DNA of 64,000 bases from Segatella oris (GCF_900637655.1 NZ_LR134384.1:1612001-1676000), one strand, 5' to 3'. Positions 16,626-26,156 are shown, counted from the stretch's first letter. Program-made: numbers and translations. The notes: generated by a model not told the origin, from the letters alone.

Positions 16626-17349
16626 AGTCTTCGGCACGTTGTAGGTCTTCCGGAGTGTCTATACCCACAGTTTCGACGTTTGTGATGCCCACTTTTATGC
16701 GATATCCGTTCTCCAACCAACGCAGTTGCTCAAGGCTTTCGGCCAGTTCGAGTGACGATTGGGGCAGTCGGGTGATTGCTTTCAGTACTTCGGTGCGGTA
16801 AGCATAGATACCTAAATGCTTCAAGAATGGGTATTTCTTGAGCCATTCTTGCCTTTCTACACTACGCACAAAGGGTATGATGCTGCGGCTGAAATACATG
16901 GCATAACCGCGATTGTCAACTACAATCTTGGGCGAGTTGGGGTTTTCTACGGCCTCAATACATTCGAAAGGTTTTCCTAATGTGGCAATCTGTGTGTCTT
17001 CATCCTCGAAGCAATGGCACAGCGTTTCAATCTGACTCTGGGCAATAAAAGGTTCGTCACCTTGTATATTTACAACAACATCGAAGTCGCCTCCAACTTT
17101 TTCAAAGGCCTCTTCAATGCGGTCTGTACCACTATGGTGCTCGGTTGAGGTCATCACGGCCTTGCCTCCGAATTCCATAACCTTATTGTATATACGCTCA
17201 TCGTCGGTTGCAACGTAGACCGCATCCAACACTTTGGCCGCCTGTTCATATACATGTTGAATGACAGGCTTACCTGCCAACAGAGCCAAAGGCTTGCCCG
17301 GAAAGCGCGTTGAAGCATAGCGGGCGGGAATTAATCCAATGAATTTCAT
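16606..17349 (-). CDS. kdsB: 3-deoxy-manno-octulosonate cytidylyltransferase
   Basis: A 247-residue enzyme that makes CMP-Kdo from CTP and Kdo for lipopolysaccharide core. The nucleotide-binding start GLIPARYASTRFPGKPL and VVNIQGDEPFI, plus the LGIYAYR and E-LEQLRWLENG segments, are diagnostic. Standard length. A TAATTTTG box (17375-17382, minus strand) lies about 26 bases upstream of the start. Confidence 0.96.
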   Translation of the reverse strand: MKFIGLIPARYASTRFPGKPLALLAGKPVIQHVYEQAAKVLDAVYVATDDERIYNKVMEFGGKAVMTSTEHHSGTDRIEEAFEKVGGDFDVVVNIQGDEPFIAQSQIETLCHCFEDEDTQIATLGKPFECIEAVENPNSPKIVVDNRGYAMYFSRSIIPFVRSVERQEWLKKYPFLKHLGIYAYRTEVLKAITRLPQSSLELAESLEQLRWLENGYRIKVGITNVETVGIDTPEDLQRAEDFIRSHQ

Positions 17350-18086
17350 TTTGTATAGTTTCTTATTATTACCGCAAAATTAATAAAAAATAGGATAAAA
17401 ACATAGGAAATAAATCCTAAAAGCTTATTTTTTGTTCCTCTTCTTCCTTATAGATAAGCTATAATATCATGCAGTTAAGATACTTTCTTCCAGAGATATA
17501 GCGTGTAATGTAAGTTGCTTGGTTTATGATTCCACTACCAATGTGATTGGATGACAAATGCAGAAACCTCCTTTTTCTGTAAATATTCTTAATCAGTTTT
17601 TAACATATCCAGAGGAGACCAAATAGAAAAGCAGATGCCATAAAATGGAGATGTTTTTCTGATTTCAAAGGCTTTGGCCTGTAATCTCATTCATAATGTG
17701 TTGTAATTTGGCTTAAGTTACGTAGTCTTTTGAGTCAGATTGGAGTGTATTCCAATGCAGATTGCACCGTGATTTGATGCAAATTGCAACATCTTTCTGC
17801 GTGATTTGACATTGTAATTTTTACTTAATTCTGTAATAACTTGATAGTCAACAGATTATAAATCCGTAAAAAATAGCCTGTATGTAGAGTAGGGGAGAAT
17901 TCTATTTCAAATCAGTGAGCCTACAGAATGCAATCGTAAATATCTTTCAATTGAATTAACACATAAATCGTTTATCGGAATTATAAGGTTTAGGTTGCTT
18001 GTAACAGGTTGATGATGAAAGAAAGAAAACTATATATTTAGGGATAGATAACATTCAGAATATTATAATAAAAAACGCTAACTTAT
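17350..18086. other. Long intergenic region between kdsB and the MORN gene
   Basis: About 740 AT-rich bases between divergent genes, with no convincing coding frame. It holds the kdsB -7 box at its left end, repeat array C near 17.73-17.82 kb, and nothing else I can name. Confidence 0.6.
17728..17822 (+). repeat. 22-bp-period intergenic repeat array C
   Basis: Equivalent hexamers stand at 17736 (CAGATT), 17758 (CAGATT) and 17780 (CAAATT), each 22 bases apart, with a weaker fourth at 17802. The best unit contains TTGATGCAAATTGCAACA. Same register and strand as the other five arrays. Confidence 0.7.
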
Positions 18087-18117
18087 TTTGTTGTCTTCTA
18101 TTATTTTCTTATCTTTG
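18087..18117 (+). promoter_or_regulatory. Consensus promoter of the MORN-repeat gene
   Basis: TTTG (18087-18090), 19-base spacer, TATCTTTG (18110-18117). The GTG start at 18144 follows after a short leader of about 20 bases. Confidence 0.85.
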
Positions 18118-18143
18118 GCCTTGAAACTATAATAGAGAATACA

Positions 18144-19256
18144 GTGAAAAAACTTATATTATTCATATACGCTTTGCTTATGCCTCTGTTTTTGTCGGCA
18201 CAAAAGATTGTTTTGGGGTCGTGTACTACGCATGATGGAGGACAATATAAGGGACAGATGATGAACGGGAAACCGAATGGAAAGGGGCATACCGTATTCA
18301 AGAATGGCGATACCTACGAAGGAGAATATATCAAAGGAAAGCGTGAAGGTTATGGTGTTTATTCGTTTTCGGATGGTGAACGCTACGAAGGACAATGGTT
18401 TCAAGACCAGCAACACGGGCGTGGTACCTTTTATTTTGCCAATAACAATAAGTATGTAGGCCTTTGGTTTCGCGATTATCAGCAGGGACAGGGCACGATG
18501 TACTATTATAATGGCGACAAATATGAGGGGAATTGGGTCCAGGATAAGCGCGAGGGAAAGGGGCGTTACACCTATTCGAGTGGCGCATATTACGAGGGTC
18601 AGTGGAAGAATGACCAGAAGAGTGGCCGTGGTTTCTTTGATTGGGGGGACGGAACTACATATGATGGTATGTGGGCTAATAATCAACGGTCTGGAAAAGG
18701 GACGAATAAATATGCCGATGGTGACGTATATATAGGCAATTGGGCTGATGACATACAGAATGGCCGAGGCATCTATAAGTTTCAGAATGGCGATGTCTAC
18801 GAGGGAGATTACGTTCAGGGAGAACGCACCGGAGAAGGTATCTTCAAGTATGCCAACGGAGATCGCTATACAGGACATTTTGAAGATGGGGCCAAGAGCG
18901 GTCAAGGCACGTTTGAATGGCGTTCGGGTGATGTCTATATCGGACAGTGGAAGAACGATCTGCAGAATGGTCATGGCAAGCTGACAAAGAAAGCCGGTGA
19001 CAAGTTTGAAGGTGAATTCAAGAACGGAAAGATTGAAGGAGAGATTATCATTCACTATGCCAATGGCAGCCGTTTCAAGGGAACTTACAAGAAAGGTCTG
19101 CGCAATGGTGCTGCCATTGAAGTGGACAAGAATGGCAACCGGTTTGAAGGCAGTTATGTAGACGACCGCCGTGATGGTTGTTTTGTAGAGAAAGATCGTA
19201 ATGGAAACATTACACGTACAGGTCGCTATGAGCTTGGTCGCCGTTTTGAAGACTGA
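18144..19256 (+). CDS. Secreted protein made of fourteen MORN repeats
   Basis: A 370-residue protein starting at GTG 18144, with a signal peptide (cleavage likely after LFLSAQ). From about residue 30 to the end it consists of about 14 MORN repeats of 23 residues, each GDxYxGxWxxxxxxGxGxxxxxx, such as GDTYEGEYIKGKREGYG. The reading is regular, with no frame loss. MORN repeats form an elongated beta sheet that binds lipids or proteins in known cases. In this setting the protein would be periplasmic or exported. A lysozyme near 41 kb carries the same repeat type. Confidence 0.92.
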   Translation: MKKLILFIYALLMPLFLSAQKIVLGSCTTHDGGQYKGQMMNGKPNGKGHTVFKNGDTYEGEYIKGKREGYGVYSFSDGERYEGQWFQDQQHGRGTFYFANNNKYVGLWFRDYQQGQGTMYYYNGDKYEGNWVQDKREGKGRYTYSSGAYYEGQWKNDQKSGRGFFDWGDGTTYDGMWANNQRSGKGTNKYADGDVYIGNWADDIQNGRGIYKFQNGDVYEGDYVQGERTGEGIFKYANGDRYTGHFEDGAKSGQGTFEWRSGDVYIGQWKNDLQNGHGKLTKKAGDKFEGEFKNGKIEGEIIIHYANGSRFKGTYKKGLRNGAAIEVDKNGNRFEGSYVDDRRDGCFVEKDRNGNITRTGRYELGRRFED

Positions 19257-19281
19257 TTAGAGAATTTCAATTTGTTTGGAA

Positions 19282-19728
19282 ATGATAGTTGACAGAATAG
19301 AAAATCTTGGGAAATATGTGGCCTTGCATCCGCTTTTTGCAGATGTTGTCACATTCATGCAGACGCATCAGCTCGTGCAGCTTGAAGAAGGAAAGCATGC
19401 TATCAAGGGCAAAGAACTGTTTGTGAACATTGAAACATGTAAAGGAAAAACGCAGGAAGAAGCAGTGTTGGAATATCATCGGCGTATGATAGACATTCAG
19501 ATGCCGCTCACGACAGACGAGGTTTTTGGCTATTCACCAGTTGAAGACTTGCCCGAGGTGACGTTCGATGAAGAGAAAGACATTGCAAAAATCTCCGGTA
19601 TTTCGGCACAGACCTATGTGAAAGTAAAGCCTGGACAGTTTGCCGTTTTCTTCCCGCAGGACGCTCATGCACCATGTATTGCTGATGCAGAATGTATGAA
19701 AAAGGCTATTTTCAAGGTTAAAAAATAA
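19282..19728 (+). CDS. YhcH/YjgK/YiaL family protein
   Basis: A 148-residue cupin-like protein starting at ATG 19282; the TTG six bases earlier is unlikely. Family marks: HPLFADVVTFMQTH, VLEYHRRMIDIQMPLTTDEVFGYSP and FAVFFPQDAHAPCI, which contains the conserved metal-binding His. Relatives (YiaL, NanQ) act on sugars or sialic acid anomers. The neighbour glgB starts 12 bases downstream, but a shared role in glycogen metabolism is not shown. Confidence 0.88.
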   Translation: MIVDRIENLGKYVALHPLFADVVTFMQTHQLVQLEEGKHAIKGKELFVNIETCKGKTQEEAVLEYHRRMIDIQMPLTTDEVFGYSPVEDLPEVTFDEEKDIAKISGISAQTYVKVKPGQFAVFFPQDAHAPCIADAECMKKAIFKVKK

Positions 19729-19740
19729 TTGCATTTGACT

Positions 19741-21813
19741 ATGGAAACAAAGAAAGAAATCTCAAAAAAGAAGATTGCTAAGACTGTGAAGAAACCTCAG
19801 ACCACGAAACATATCGGTCTTGTTAAGAATGATCCGTATTTGGAACCCTATGAAGATGCCATTCGCGGACGCCATGACCATGCCTTGTGGAAACTCTCAC
19901 AGCTGACCCAAGAAGGCAAGAAGAGTTTGTCGGATTTTGCAAGTGGCTATGATTACTATGGTCTCCATAAGCTTTCCCGTGGTTGGGTTTTCCGTGAATG
20001 GGCACCGAATGCCACGGCTATCTATTTGGTTGGAGATTTCAATAATTGGCAGGAGGATGAAAAATATCTTGCTAAACGCATTGAAGGGACGGGCAACTGG
20101 GAACTTCGTTTGCCTGAAAAGGCCATGCATCATGGTGATCTGTTTAAGATGCATGTGAAGTGGAATGGAGGAGAAGGAGAACGTATTCCTGCCTGGGCAA
20201 CGCGTGTTGTGCAGGATGAGGTGACTAAGATTTTCTCAGCACAGGTATGGAGTCCCAAGGAAACTTACCAATGGAAGAAGAATAATTTCAAACCTCAAAC
20301 CTCTCCGTTGTTAATTTATGAATGCCACATCGGAATGAGTCAGGATGCAGAAAAGGTGGGCACCTATACGGAGTTCAAGGATAATGTGCTGCCCCGAATA
20401 GTCAAAGATGGCTATAATTGCATTCAGATTATGGCCATACAGGAGCATCCCTACTATGGTTCTTTCGGCTATCATGTCAGTTCGTTCTTTGCTCCTTCAA
20501 GTCGTTTCGGTACCCCTGAGGAGCTGAAGGCTTTGATTGATGCAGCCCATGCCAAGGGCGTTGCGGTGATTATGGATATAGTTCATTCACACGCTGTAAA
20601 GAATGAAGTGGAAGGGTTGGGTAATCTTGCAGGCGATCCCAACCAGTATTTCTATCCGGGAGAGCGTCATGAGCATCCTGCATGGGATAGTCTTTGCTTT
20701 GATTATGGTAAAGATGACGTTATACATTTCCTGCTGTCAAACTGCAAGTATTGGCTTCAGGAATTCCATTTTGACGGCTTCCGCTTCGATGGCGTTACCT
20801 CAATGCTCTATTACAGCCATGGATTGGGTGAAGCATTTGGCGGATATGGCGATTATTTCAATGGTCATGAAGACGACAATGCCATTTGTTATCTCACCTT
20901 GGCCAATAAACTTATCCATGAAGTCAACCCCAAAGCTATTACCATTGCAGAGGAAGTGAGTGGCATGCCTGGCCTTGCTGCCAAGTTTGAAGATGGTGGA
21001 TATGGCTTTGATTACCGTATGGCGATGAACATTCCTGACTTCTGGATTAAGATCATTAAAGAGCAGAAAGACGAAGACTGGAAGCCAAGTTCAATCTTCT
21101 GGGAGGTGAAAAACCGGCGCGCTGATGAGAAAACAATCTCTTATTGTGAGAGTCATGACCAGGCATTGGTAGGCGACAAGACCATTATTTTCCGTCTGAT
21201 AGATGCTGATATGTATTGGCATTTCAAGAAAGGTGACGAGAACGATATGGCTTTCCGTGGTATAGCACTCCACAAAATGATACGTTTAGCTACGGCTTCG
21301 ACAATCAACGGCGGTTATCTTAACTTTATGGGAAATGAGTTCGGGCATCCCGAATGGATTGATTTCCCGAGAGAAGGCAATGGCTGGAGTTACAAATATG
21401 CGCGCAGGCAGTGGAACCTCGTTGACAATAAGGAACTTGATTATCACTATTTGGGAGACTTTGACTGCGAAATGTTGAAGGTAATTAAGGATGAACGTAA
21501 CTTTATTCGCACTGCCATTCAGGAGGTTTGGCATAACGACGGCGATCAAGTTCTGGCCTATATGCGTGGTGATTTGCTCTTTGTATTCAACTTCTCACCG
21601 ACAAAATCGTTTACGGATTATGGCTTTCTCGTTCCGGTTGGCAGCTATAATATTGTGCTCGACACCGATAATAAGGCCTTTGGAGGGAACGGTTTCAATG
21701 ATGATGCGTTGACGCATTTTACAAATTACGATCCACTCTACGTCAATGAACACAAAGAGTGGCTTAAACTTTACCTGCCAGCACGTACAGCTTTGGTTTT
21801 AAAGAAAAATTGA
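19741..21813 (+). CDS. glgB: 1,4-alpha-glucan branching enzyme (GH13, eukaryote-like subtype)
   Basis: A 690-residue enzyme that creates alpha-1,6 branches in glycogen. ATG 19741 is chosen; the in-frame TTG at 19729 is unlikely. An N-terminal CBM48 (REWAPNATAIYLVGDFNNWQ) precedes the GH13 barrel. The barrel motifs are MDIVHSHAVKN, FRFDGVTSM (nucleophile Asp), TIAEEVSGMP (acid-base Glu) and ESHDQAL (transition-state Asp). The sequence resembles the GH13_8 branch with plant and animal enzymes. The Lys-rich N-terminus is not a signal peptide. Confidence 0.95.
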   Translation: METKKEISKKKIAKTVKKPQTTKHIGLVKNDPYLEPYEDAIRGRHDHALWKLSQLTQEGKKSLSDFASGYDYYGLHKLSRGWVFREWAPNATAIYLVGDFNNWQEDEKYLAKRIEGTGNWELRLPEKAMHHGDLFKMHVKWNGGEGERIPAWATRVVQDEVTKIFSAQVWSPKETYQWKKNNFKPQTSPLLIYECHIGMSQDAEKVGTYTEFKDNVLPRIVKDGYNCIQIMAIQEHPYYGSFGYHVSSFFAPSSRFGTPEELKALIDAAHAKGVAVIMDIVHSHAVKNEVEGLGNLAGDPNQYFYPGERHEHPAWDSLCFDYGKDDVIHFLLSNCKYWLQEFHFDGFRFDGVTSMLYYSHGLGEAFGGYGDYFNGHEDDNAICYLTLANKLIHEVNPKAITIAEEVSGMPGLAAKFEDGGYGFDYRMAMNIPDFWIKIIKEQKDEDWKPSSIFWEVKNRRADEKTISYCESHDQALVGDKTIIFRLIDADMYWHFKKGDENDMAFRGIALHKMIRLATASTINGGYLNFMGNEFGHPEWIDFPREGNGWSYKYARRQWNLVDNKELDYHYLGDFDCEMLKVIKDERNFIRTAIQEVWHNDGDQVLAYMRGDLLFVFNFSPTKSFTDYGFLVPVGSYNIVLDTDNKAFGGNGFNDDALTHFTNYDPLYVNEHKEWLKLYLPARTALVLKKN

Positions 21814-21824
21814 TGATTTAATAA

Positions 21825-22979
21825 ATGTCAGCCGATTTAATCACAAAACATAGCACACGCCCTTACAGAGTGGTGTGTGCATTGTTGTTCTTAGTATTCA
21901 CATTCTGTTGTCTCTACTGTTATCAGGATAACTTGTTGGCCATGGGTCAGCACGTACTTTCAAATGGACAGACCCATTATAGCCGTTTGATTGGTACTGT
22001 TATCATCACATTTGTACTGTGGTTGATGCAGATTTGTCTTTATATGTTGACTCGGGTGAAGGGGAGATTTCATATTTTGACCTATGTGCCTTCCATTGTC
22101 TGCCTGACTGCATTGACTTCTATTGATAGTAATATTGTGCATGGAGTCACTTTAGGTTGGTGGTGGTTGACGGCACCACTCCTGATAGTTGTCGACGTCA
22201 TTCTGCTGTTCTATGTCCGTCAGTTACAGGCTTATGAACCGCAGGATTTCTCTCATGGTTTTCTTGGTCGGCGTGCATGGATCAATTATAGCGGTCTGTT
22301 GGTCTTGTTAGTCTTTGTGATGCTTTGTTCAAATCATCGTCAGGTGCTCCATGCCCGATTGGAGATAGAGCAGTGTATAGAAGCAGGTGATTATCAAAAG
22401 GCAGTCAAGGTGGATGCGCATTCTTTACATACGGACTCTACTTTAACGAGTTTGCGTGTCTATTCCCTGTCTTTAGCAGGCCTGCTTCCCGATAAATTAT
22501 TCGAATACTCCTTAGTTGGCGGTTCGTCAGTCATGCTCCCTGACAATCCCAATGTGTGTTATCTGATATGCGGAAAAGCCCCTTTTTATCAGCGTTTAGG
22601 TGGCATGTTTCGGCAGAAGATGAGTGCAATGCATTACCTTCGTTTTATTCATCAGCATCATTTAGCTACGTCTGTGGCTCATGATTACTTGCTTTGTGCC
22701 TATTTGTTGGATGGTGACTTGGAAGCTTTCGTACATGCAATTGGAAAGTATTACAATTTGAAACAACCACTTCCCAAACATTATCGTGAGGCTCTTGTGC
22801 TTTATGCTCATCTGCGTTCCAACCCATATATCGTCTATCATAATAGTGTTATGGAGGCTGATTTTGCCGATTTCCAGTCGCTTATCAAGCAATATAGCAA
22901 TCTTAATGAGCGTCTCTCGGCTCTTCGAGATACCTATGGAAACACCTATTGGGTGTATTATTATCGGATGAAACATTAG
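21825..22979 (+). CDS. Polytopic membrane protein, DUF6057-like
   Basis: A 384-residue protein with five hydrophobic segments in the first 180 residues and a soluble, helical C-terminal half that looks like TPR-type helices (EIEQCIEAGDYQKAVKVDAHSLHTDS...). I associate the start (LYCYQDNLLAMGQHVLSNGQTHYSRLIG) with Bacteroidota DUF6057 proteins, which are often longer. Function unknown. It starts 12 bases after glgB and may be co-transcribed. Confidence 0.65.
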   Translation: MSADLITKHSTRPYRVVCALLFLVFTFCCLYCYQDNLLAMGQHVLSNGQTHYSRLIGTVIITFVLWLMQICLYMLTRVKGRFHILTYVPSIVCLTALTSIDSNIVHGVTLGWWWLTAPLLIVVDVILLFYVRQLQAYEPQDFSHGFLGRRAWINYSGLLVLLVFVMLCSNHRQVLHARLEIEQCIEAGDYQKAVKVDAHSLHTDSTLTSLRVYSLSLAGLLPDKLFEYSLVGGSSVMLPDNPNVCYLICGKAPFYQRLGGMFRQKMSAMHYLRFIHQHHLATSVAHDYLLCAYLLDGDLEAFVHAIGKYYNLKQPLPKHYREALVLYAHLRSNPYIVYHNSVMEADFADFQSLIKQYSNLNERLSALRDTYGNTYWVYYYRMKH

Positions 22980-23014
22980 GGAAAGTCCTCTGTCTGTCAT
23001 GTGGACAGGTCAGA

Positions 23015-23265
23015 GAGGCTGAAATTCGGGAAAACAATGTTTCGGGATGCCCCGACGAGTTGTTTTCTTGAAAAATGAGCCGTTGGGATGCCCCGAAGCC
23101 TCAAAATCTTGAAAAACAAGCTTTCGGGGAGTCCCGAAGCCTTAAAATCTTGAAAAACAAGCTTTCGGGATGCCCCGAAGCTCGAAAAATCTGAAAATCA
23201 AGCTTTCGGGATGTCCCGAAGCCTCAAAATCTTGAAAAATAAGCTTTCGGGGAGTCCCGAAATAC
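23015..23265. repeat. 41-bp palindromic tandem array
   Basis: Six copies of a 16-base palindrome TTCGGG-nnnn-CCCGAA begin at 23041, 23083, 23123, 23164, 23205 and 23246, spaced 40-42 bases. The centres vary (ATGC, GAGT, ATGT) but the half sites are kept. The linkers are also conserved (AAAATCTTGAAAAACAAGC). It begins about 40 bases after the membrane-protein stop and ends 180 bases before an IS256 element. Confidence 0.85.
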
Positions 23266-23441
23266 GTTTATCACTTATGGAAATCAGAACAATCCAAAAA
23301 GGCCGGAGGGTGCACCAAAATTTTACCTTCTGACACATACACTCCCCGACTTTTATACGCGGAAAAAGGGTAAACTGGACAGCAATAGTCGCGTAACTGC
23401 TCATAGGGTTGGGTAATACTGCTGTGTTTCAGCCAATCCGC

Positions 23442-24737
23442 ATCGGTAGTGTCCTATAAAAGTGTGTAAGCCCATTTTATTCTTATCTTTGTACTTGAAA
23501 ACAATAAAGAAACGAACAGATGAAGCTTACACATTCACAAATTTCGGAAATTCTTTCGAATTACACAAGCAGTAGCGAGGGTTTTGTCACCCTTCTGTCT
23601 TTAATTATGAACTCCTTGATGTTTCATGAACGGGAGCTTTTCGTCAGTGCAAACGGCAATGAGCAATACAACGGTTTCCGTTCTCGACGTTGGTACAGTC
23701 ACGGCTTTGAGTTTTCCCTGCGCGTCCCCCGCAGCCGCAGTGGCAACTTCTATCCCGTTCTCCTGGGCCTGATACGCAATGAAAGCGAGGAACGTGTGAG
23801 GCTGTTCAACCTTCTCTACACCAAGGGACTTACTACGCAACAGATAGGCGAGTTCTCCGACAGCATCTATGGCCGCGCTTACAGCAGGCAGCAGGTTTCC
23901 TATCTGTCCAGGTGTTGCTGTGAAGACGTTGAGCAGTGGCTCGGCCGTGCCTTGTCCCCGCATTACTTAGCCGTCTACATTGACGCCACCTTTATCTCCA
24001 CCCGCAGGGACGGGCAGGTATCCAAGGAGGCCTACTATACCATGCTGGGGGTGTTGGAGGACGGAAGCAGGGAAGTGCTCACCGTAGTCAACCATCCCAC
24101 AGAAGGGGCCGTATGCTGGAAAGAGGAGCTTGAGGCGTTGAAAGAAAGGGGCGTCGAGGGAATTGACCTTGTCGTTTCCGATGCGCTGCAAGGCATAGAG
24201 AATGCCGTCTGTGCTGCCTTTCCGTAGGCAGCCCACCAGTTCTGTGTGGCACATGTCAAGCGACAGATACTTGGTAGCGTATCCCATAAGGATAAGCCGG
24301 AAGTGGTCCGGGAACTTGGCGAAGTGTTTTCCTTGGAGAACAAAGAGATGAAATCCTTGCAGGGATACGGACATTTCATTACTTTTGTAACCAAATGGGA
24401 AAAGAAGTACCCAACCTTGAGAAGGTATAAGGCGGAGCGTAACGCAGCTTACTTCACGTACATGGACTTCCCCATAGAAGTACAAAGGTGCATATACACG
24501 ACCAACTGGATTGAAAGGTTAAACAGAAAATACAAGAGAACCGTAAGTATGAGGACCTCTATGCCGTCAGACAAGTCAGTGATATTCCTATTGGCTGCTG
24601 TGGCTGTGGAGGAAACAAAGAAGACATATGCCAGAAGAATATATCAATTTAAAAACTGGAAACAGAAGATAGAAAACGAATGGAAAGAGAGAATAGAATA
24701 GAAGGAATACTTACACACTTTGAAAGACAGTACCGAT
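23442..24737 (+). mobile_element. IS256-family element 1 (disabled)
   Basis: Imperfect terminal inverted repeats lie at 23442-23470 and 24710-24737 (shared outer ATCGGTA and inner AAAGTGTGTAAG). The enclosed length is about 1.3 kb, right for the family. A promoter-like TATCTTTG lies at 23484-23491, just before the transposase. No target duplication is visible. Confidence 0.8.
23520..24701 (+). pseudogene. IS256-family transposase with internal amber codon
   Basis: One frame of 394 codons is interrupted by a single TAG at 24225-24227. Upstream 235 residues carry the first two acidic motifs (YIDATFIS and VVSDALQGI). The same frame resumes right after the stop with AAHQFCVAHVKRQ and holds the third motif (TTNWIERLNRKYKRTV). 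The expected residue at the stop is Gln, so a C-to-T change in CAG explains it. The downstream 151-residue piece has its own GTG, but splitting a DDE domain makes function unlikely. Confidence 0.9.
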
Positions 24738-24825
24738 AATACTTTTATAAAGTATCATATTAGCAATAATTAAAAATAGGTTGTATAATTTCAACTGTGT
24801 CAAGGCTCTAATCCTTTATATTTTT

Positions 24826-24870
24826 CCTCATATGGATGACACGATTTCTAATCGTGTCATCCATATGAGG
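24826..24870. other. Perfect 20-bp inverted repeat inside IS256 element 2
   Basis: Arms at 24826-24845 and 24851-24870 are perfectly complementary (CCTCATATGGATGACACGAT and its complement) with a five-base loop. It lies 22 bases past the transposase stop. A run of T precedes it on the plus strand and A residues follow, so it may act as a terminator for the transposase or as a shield against read-in. Confidence 0.8.
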
Positions 24871-24891
24871 AACCTTTCTTCCGAGGTAAAG

Positions 24892-26098
24892 TTACATGAT
24901 TTTAAAACGTTCTCCAAATTTTATTGCTAATTGTTGTGATATCTGAGACCAGTTTGCAAGTGGCATAGTCCATTTCTTACGTATATTCCAGTATACCATA
25001 TATACAAGCTTTTCGGGAGAAGTATCGGACGGGAAGACTCCTCTGTTCTTTGTTACCTTACGTACTTGTCTGTGGTAGCCTTCAACCGTGTTGGTGGTGT
25101 ATATCAGCTTACGTATCGCAGGTGTATACCGGAAGTATTCCGTGAGGCGTTCCCAGTTGTCACACCATGATTTTATGACGATGGGATACGTTTCTCCCCA
25201 CTTGCTCTCGAGTGTGTCCAACTGTGTTTCCGCAGTCTCTTTGCTAACGGCACCATATACAGTCTTAAGGTTACGGAGGAACTCCTTTTGATGCTTACTG
25301 CCAACGGTGTTTGATAGAGCTGCGTATTTGATGGACAATACAGAGTTGGACACTTGTATTGGGGAATACGCTCTGTATAATATCAGGGAAGCCTTTCAGA
25401 CCATCAACACAGCATATCAATATATCCCGGACACCTTTGTTTTGGAGGTCGCTCAGAACCTCTAACCAGAAGTTTGCACCTTCACTCTTGGAGATATACA
25501 TACCAAGAAGTTCCTTGTGGCCTTCCTTGTTGATGCCTAAGACGTTGTAAATGGCGCGTGAGACCGCACGTCCGGTTTCGTCCCTCACCTTATAATGGAT
25601 GGTATCCAGCCAGCATATTGCGTATACAGGGTCAAGCATTCGTGAACGCCATGCCTTGATTTCCGGCAGTACTCTGTCTGTGATGGAACTGATGGTTTCT
25701 GCAGATAGTCTGGTACCAAATTCACGCTCAAAACACTTGCTGATATCGCGGGTACTTGTACCAAAAGCATACATGTTTATAATCTGATCTGCCATACCTT
25801 CTGCAAGGATTGTCTCGCACTTTTTGACGGTCTGCGGTTCAAAGGAACCGTCACGGTCACGAGGTGTCTCAACAATGACCGCACCATAACAAGTTTGTAC
25901 TTGCTTAGGCATTTTACCATTACGGCGATTGCCTTGTGAACGCTCTTCAGAAGTGAGATGGGCATCCATCTCACCTTCAAGAGCAGCATTTAAAATACGC
26001 TCCAACATTGGTGCCAAAGCACCATCCTTACCAAATAACGGTTCTCCATTACGAAGCTGCTCCGCAGCTCTCTTGTAATCAATTTCTTTGTTATCCAT
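24892..26098 (-). pseudogene. IS256-family transposase with single-base frameshift
   Basis: The first 267 codons (from ATG 26098) contain WLDTIHYKV and CCVDGLKGF, then run off at HQIRSSIKHRWQ and stop at 25295. The next frame continues the protein with VGSKHQKEFLRNLKTVYGAV and the third catalytic motif (TTNTVEGYHRQVRK) to the stop at 24892. The break fits one extra G among 25306-25307 (plus strand). No slippery heptamer is evident, so I treat it as a mutation rather than programmed frameshifting. Confidence 0.9.
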
Positions 26099-26156
26099 AA
26101 AAAATAAACTGTATAAAACTATTTTTTATTGTAGCCTGACACAGTTTACTTTACAC

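Larger units (their letters stand above)
24783..26156 (-). mobile_element. IS256-family element 2 (disabled)
   Basis: Terminal inverted repeats at 24783-24807 and 26133-26156 share ACTGTGTCA followed by GGCT. The element is about 1.37 kb and points opposite to element 1, which ends 45 bases away. Its transposase belongs to a different IS256 subgroup. A perfect long hairpin sits inside the left end. Confidence 0.75.

Noticed and set aside
18159..19055. A 298-codon open frame antisense to the MORN gene
   Set aside because: It mirrors the repetitive codon pattern of the MORN repeats; it has no promoter, ribosome site or recognisable domain.
23015..23265. CRISPR array
   Set aside because: Linkers between palindromes are themselves conserved, so there are no unique spacers, and no cas gene is present.
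24246..24701. Separate gene for the downstream part of the first IS256 transposase
   Set aside because: It is the same frame continuing past one stop codon and holds only the end of the catalytic domain.
25295..25353. Programmed frameshift joining the two halves of the IS256 transposase
   Set aside because: No slippery heptamer or downstream structure is evident, and most IS256 elements use one frame, so a mutation is simpler.
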